DNA from: Gracilibacillus salinarum
Lineage (GTDB): Bacteria > Bacillota > Bacilli > Bacillales > Amphibacillaceae
Direction of reading: 5' to 3'
Length of the DNA stretch: 64,000 nt
NCBI RefSeq assembly: GCF_022919575.1
Contig: NZ_CP095071.1
Location: 2,418,001 to 2,482,000 of the forward strand
The number at the start of each line of letters is the position of its first letter. The first letter of the stretch is position 1. Shown here in pieces: positions 63,788-64,000 of this stretch. The translations under genes and the position numbers were made by a program. The notes beneath the pieces are model-generated. The model was not told where the DNA came from. It did no database searches and saw only the letters and a program-made list of their open reading frames with translations.

Positions 63788-64000
63788 TTACAGCCATTTT
63801 TGTATATTGATCGCAAATTTTTCTTTCCATTCCTTTTCGAGTTTTTGCAGATAGGAGGAGCTGAGATAATCTTTTCCCCCTCGAATAATTTCTTTTGCAT
63901 AATGCTCAGGTGGTGCGGTTTCCGATTGTTTATCTACCACTACAAATGTCAAAACATCATGCAACATGACGCCATTTACTTCAACGTCAACAAAAGACGG
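63788..64000 (-). CDS. Gamma-glutamylcyclotransferase-like protein, C-terminal 70 residues
   Basis: The C-terminal part of a minus-strand gene whose start lies beyond the right edge. The readable end DVLTFVVVDKQSETAPPEHYAKEIIRGGKDYLSSSYLQKL resembles the end of the gamma-glutamylcyclotransferase/AIG2-like fold (pattern T[YF]...APP..Y...I..G....LS..Y...L). The protein ends KEKFAINIQKWL, with TAA at 63788-63790. The catalytic Glu and the N-terminal YGxL motif would lie outside the window, so activity cannot be judged. Confidence 0.55.
   Translation of the reverse strand, partial: PSFVDVEVNGVMLHDVLTFVVVDKQSETAPPEHYAKEIIRGGKDYLSSSYLQKLEKEWKEKFAINIQKWL

Overview
This window is chromosomal DNA from a low-GC, spore-forming Bacillota, most likely a Bacillaceae member near Gracilibacillus, Oceanobacillus or Virgibacillus (the genus is inference). 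The signs are strong AGGAGG-type ribosome binding sites with some GTG/TTG starts, an H-type small acid-soluble spore protein, sigma-B-like promoters, a pucABCDE-type xanthine dehydrogenase operon with a PucR regulator, a KatE-type catalase with a C-terminal domain, and TipAS-type MerR and NorA/Bmr-type drug-response genes.

Layout. 1-3.3 kb: fructose utilisation (fruK, fruR) and a divergent membrane protein. 4.1-7.4 kb: divergent siderophore uptake genes with Fur-like boxes, without their ATPase. 7.4-8.3 kb: a DinB-family protein and queF, the latter behind a probable preQ1-I riboswitch. 8.48-10.0 kb: an intact IS4-family insertion sequence with 13-bp ends and a 7-bp target duplication. 10-21 kb: housekeeping and stress genes, including serC behind a probable ZTP riboswitch with its terminator, a HAD phosphatase, an MFS exporter, EcsC, MerR-TipAS, DUF421, SIMPL and GGDEF proteins. 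21.4-22.6 kb: a sigma-B-like unit (SspH-like protein plus SDR). 23.6-34.4 kb: a possible 20-residue peptide gene, alkaline phosphatase, a tyrosine phosphatase divergent from a GntR regulator, a free-standing DnaJ-type zinc finger, catalase, and an AarF kinase with a phasin-like partner.

34.5-49.9 kb is a purine-degradation island: uraH, uraD, pucR, pucF, pucG, pucH, a soluble PAS chemoreceptor, then pucE-D-C-B-A. Together these take hypoxanthine/xanthine to urate and 5-hydroxyisourate to ureidoglycolate or glyoxylate level. No recognisable uricase lies in the window; a divergent two-Rossmann flavoprotein at 48.5-49.9 kb is the only unassigned oxidase-like gene nearby. 50.8-58.3 kb is a tight seven-gene operon (creatininase-family hydrolase, three NitT/TauT-type ABC genes, GlcD-type FAD oxidase, two CodA-type amidohydrolases) that looks like an uptake and ring-opening system for an unidentified nitrogen heterocycle. 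59.6-62.8 kb encodes a large cell-wall-anchored GH53 galactanase with an LPDTA sorting signal. The window ends with a broken GNAT gene and the C-terminus of a gamma-glutamylcyclotransferase-like gene.

The most striking non-genic feature is a family of roughly 420-645-bp elements: eight copies plus one relic, about 4.4 kb in all. Each has AT-rich inverted ends (CCTATAATATGGATTATGT) enclosing up to two long GC-rich hairpin modules with interchangeable, covarying tips. They lie between convergent or tandem genes and never in a divergent promoter region. A second, smaller hairpin repeat of about 150 bp is present in three copies.
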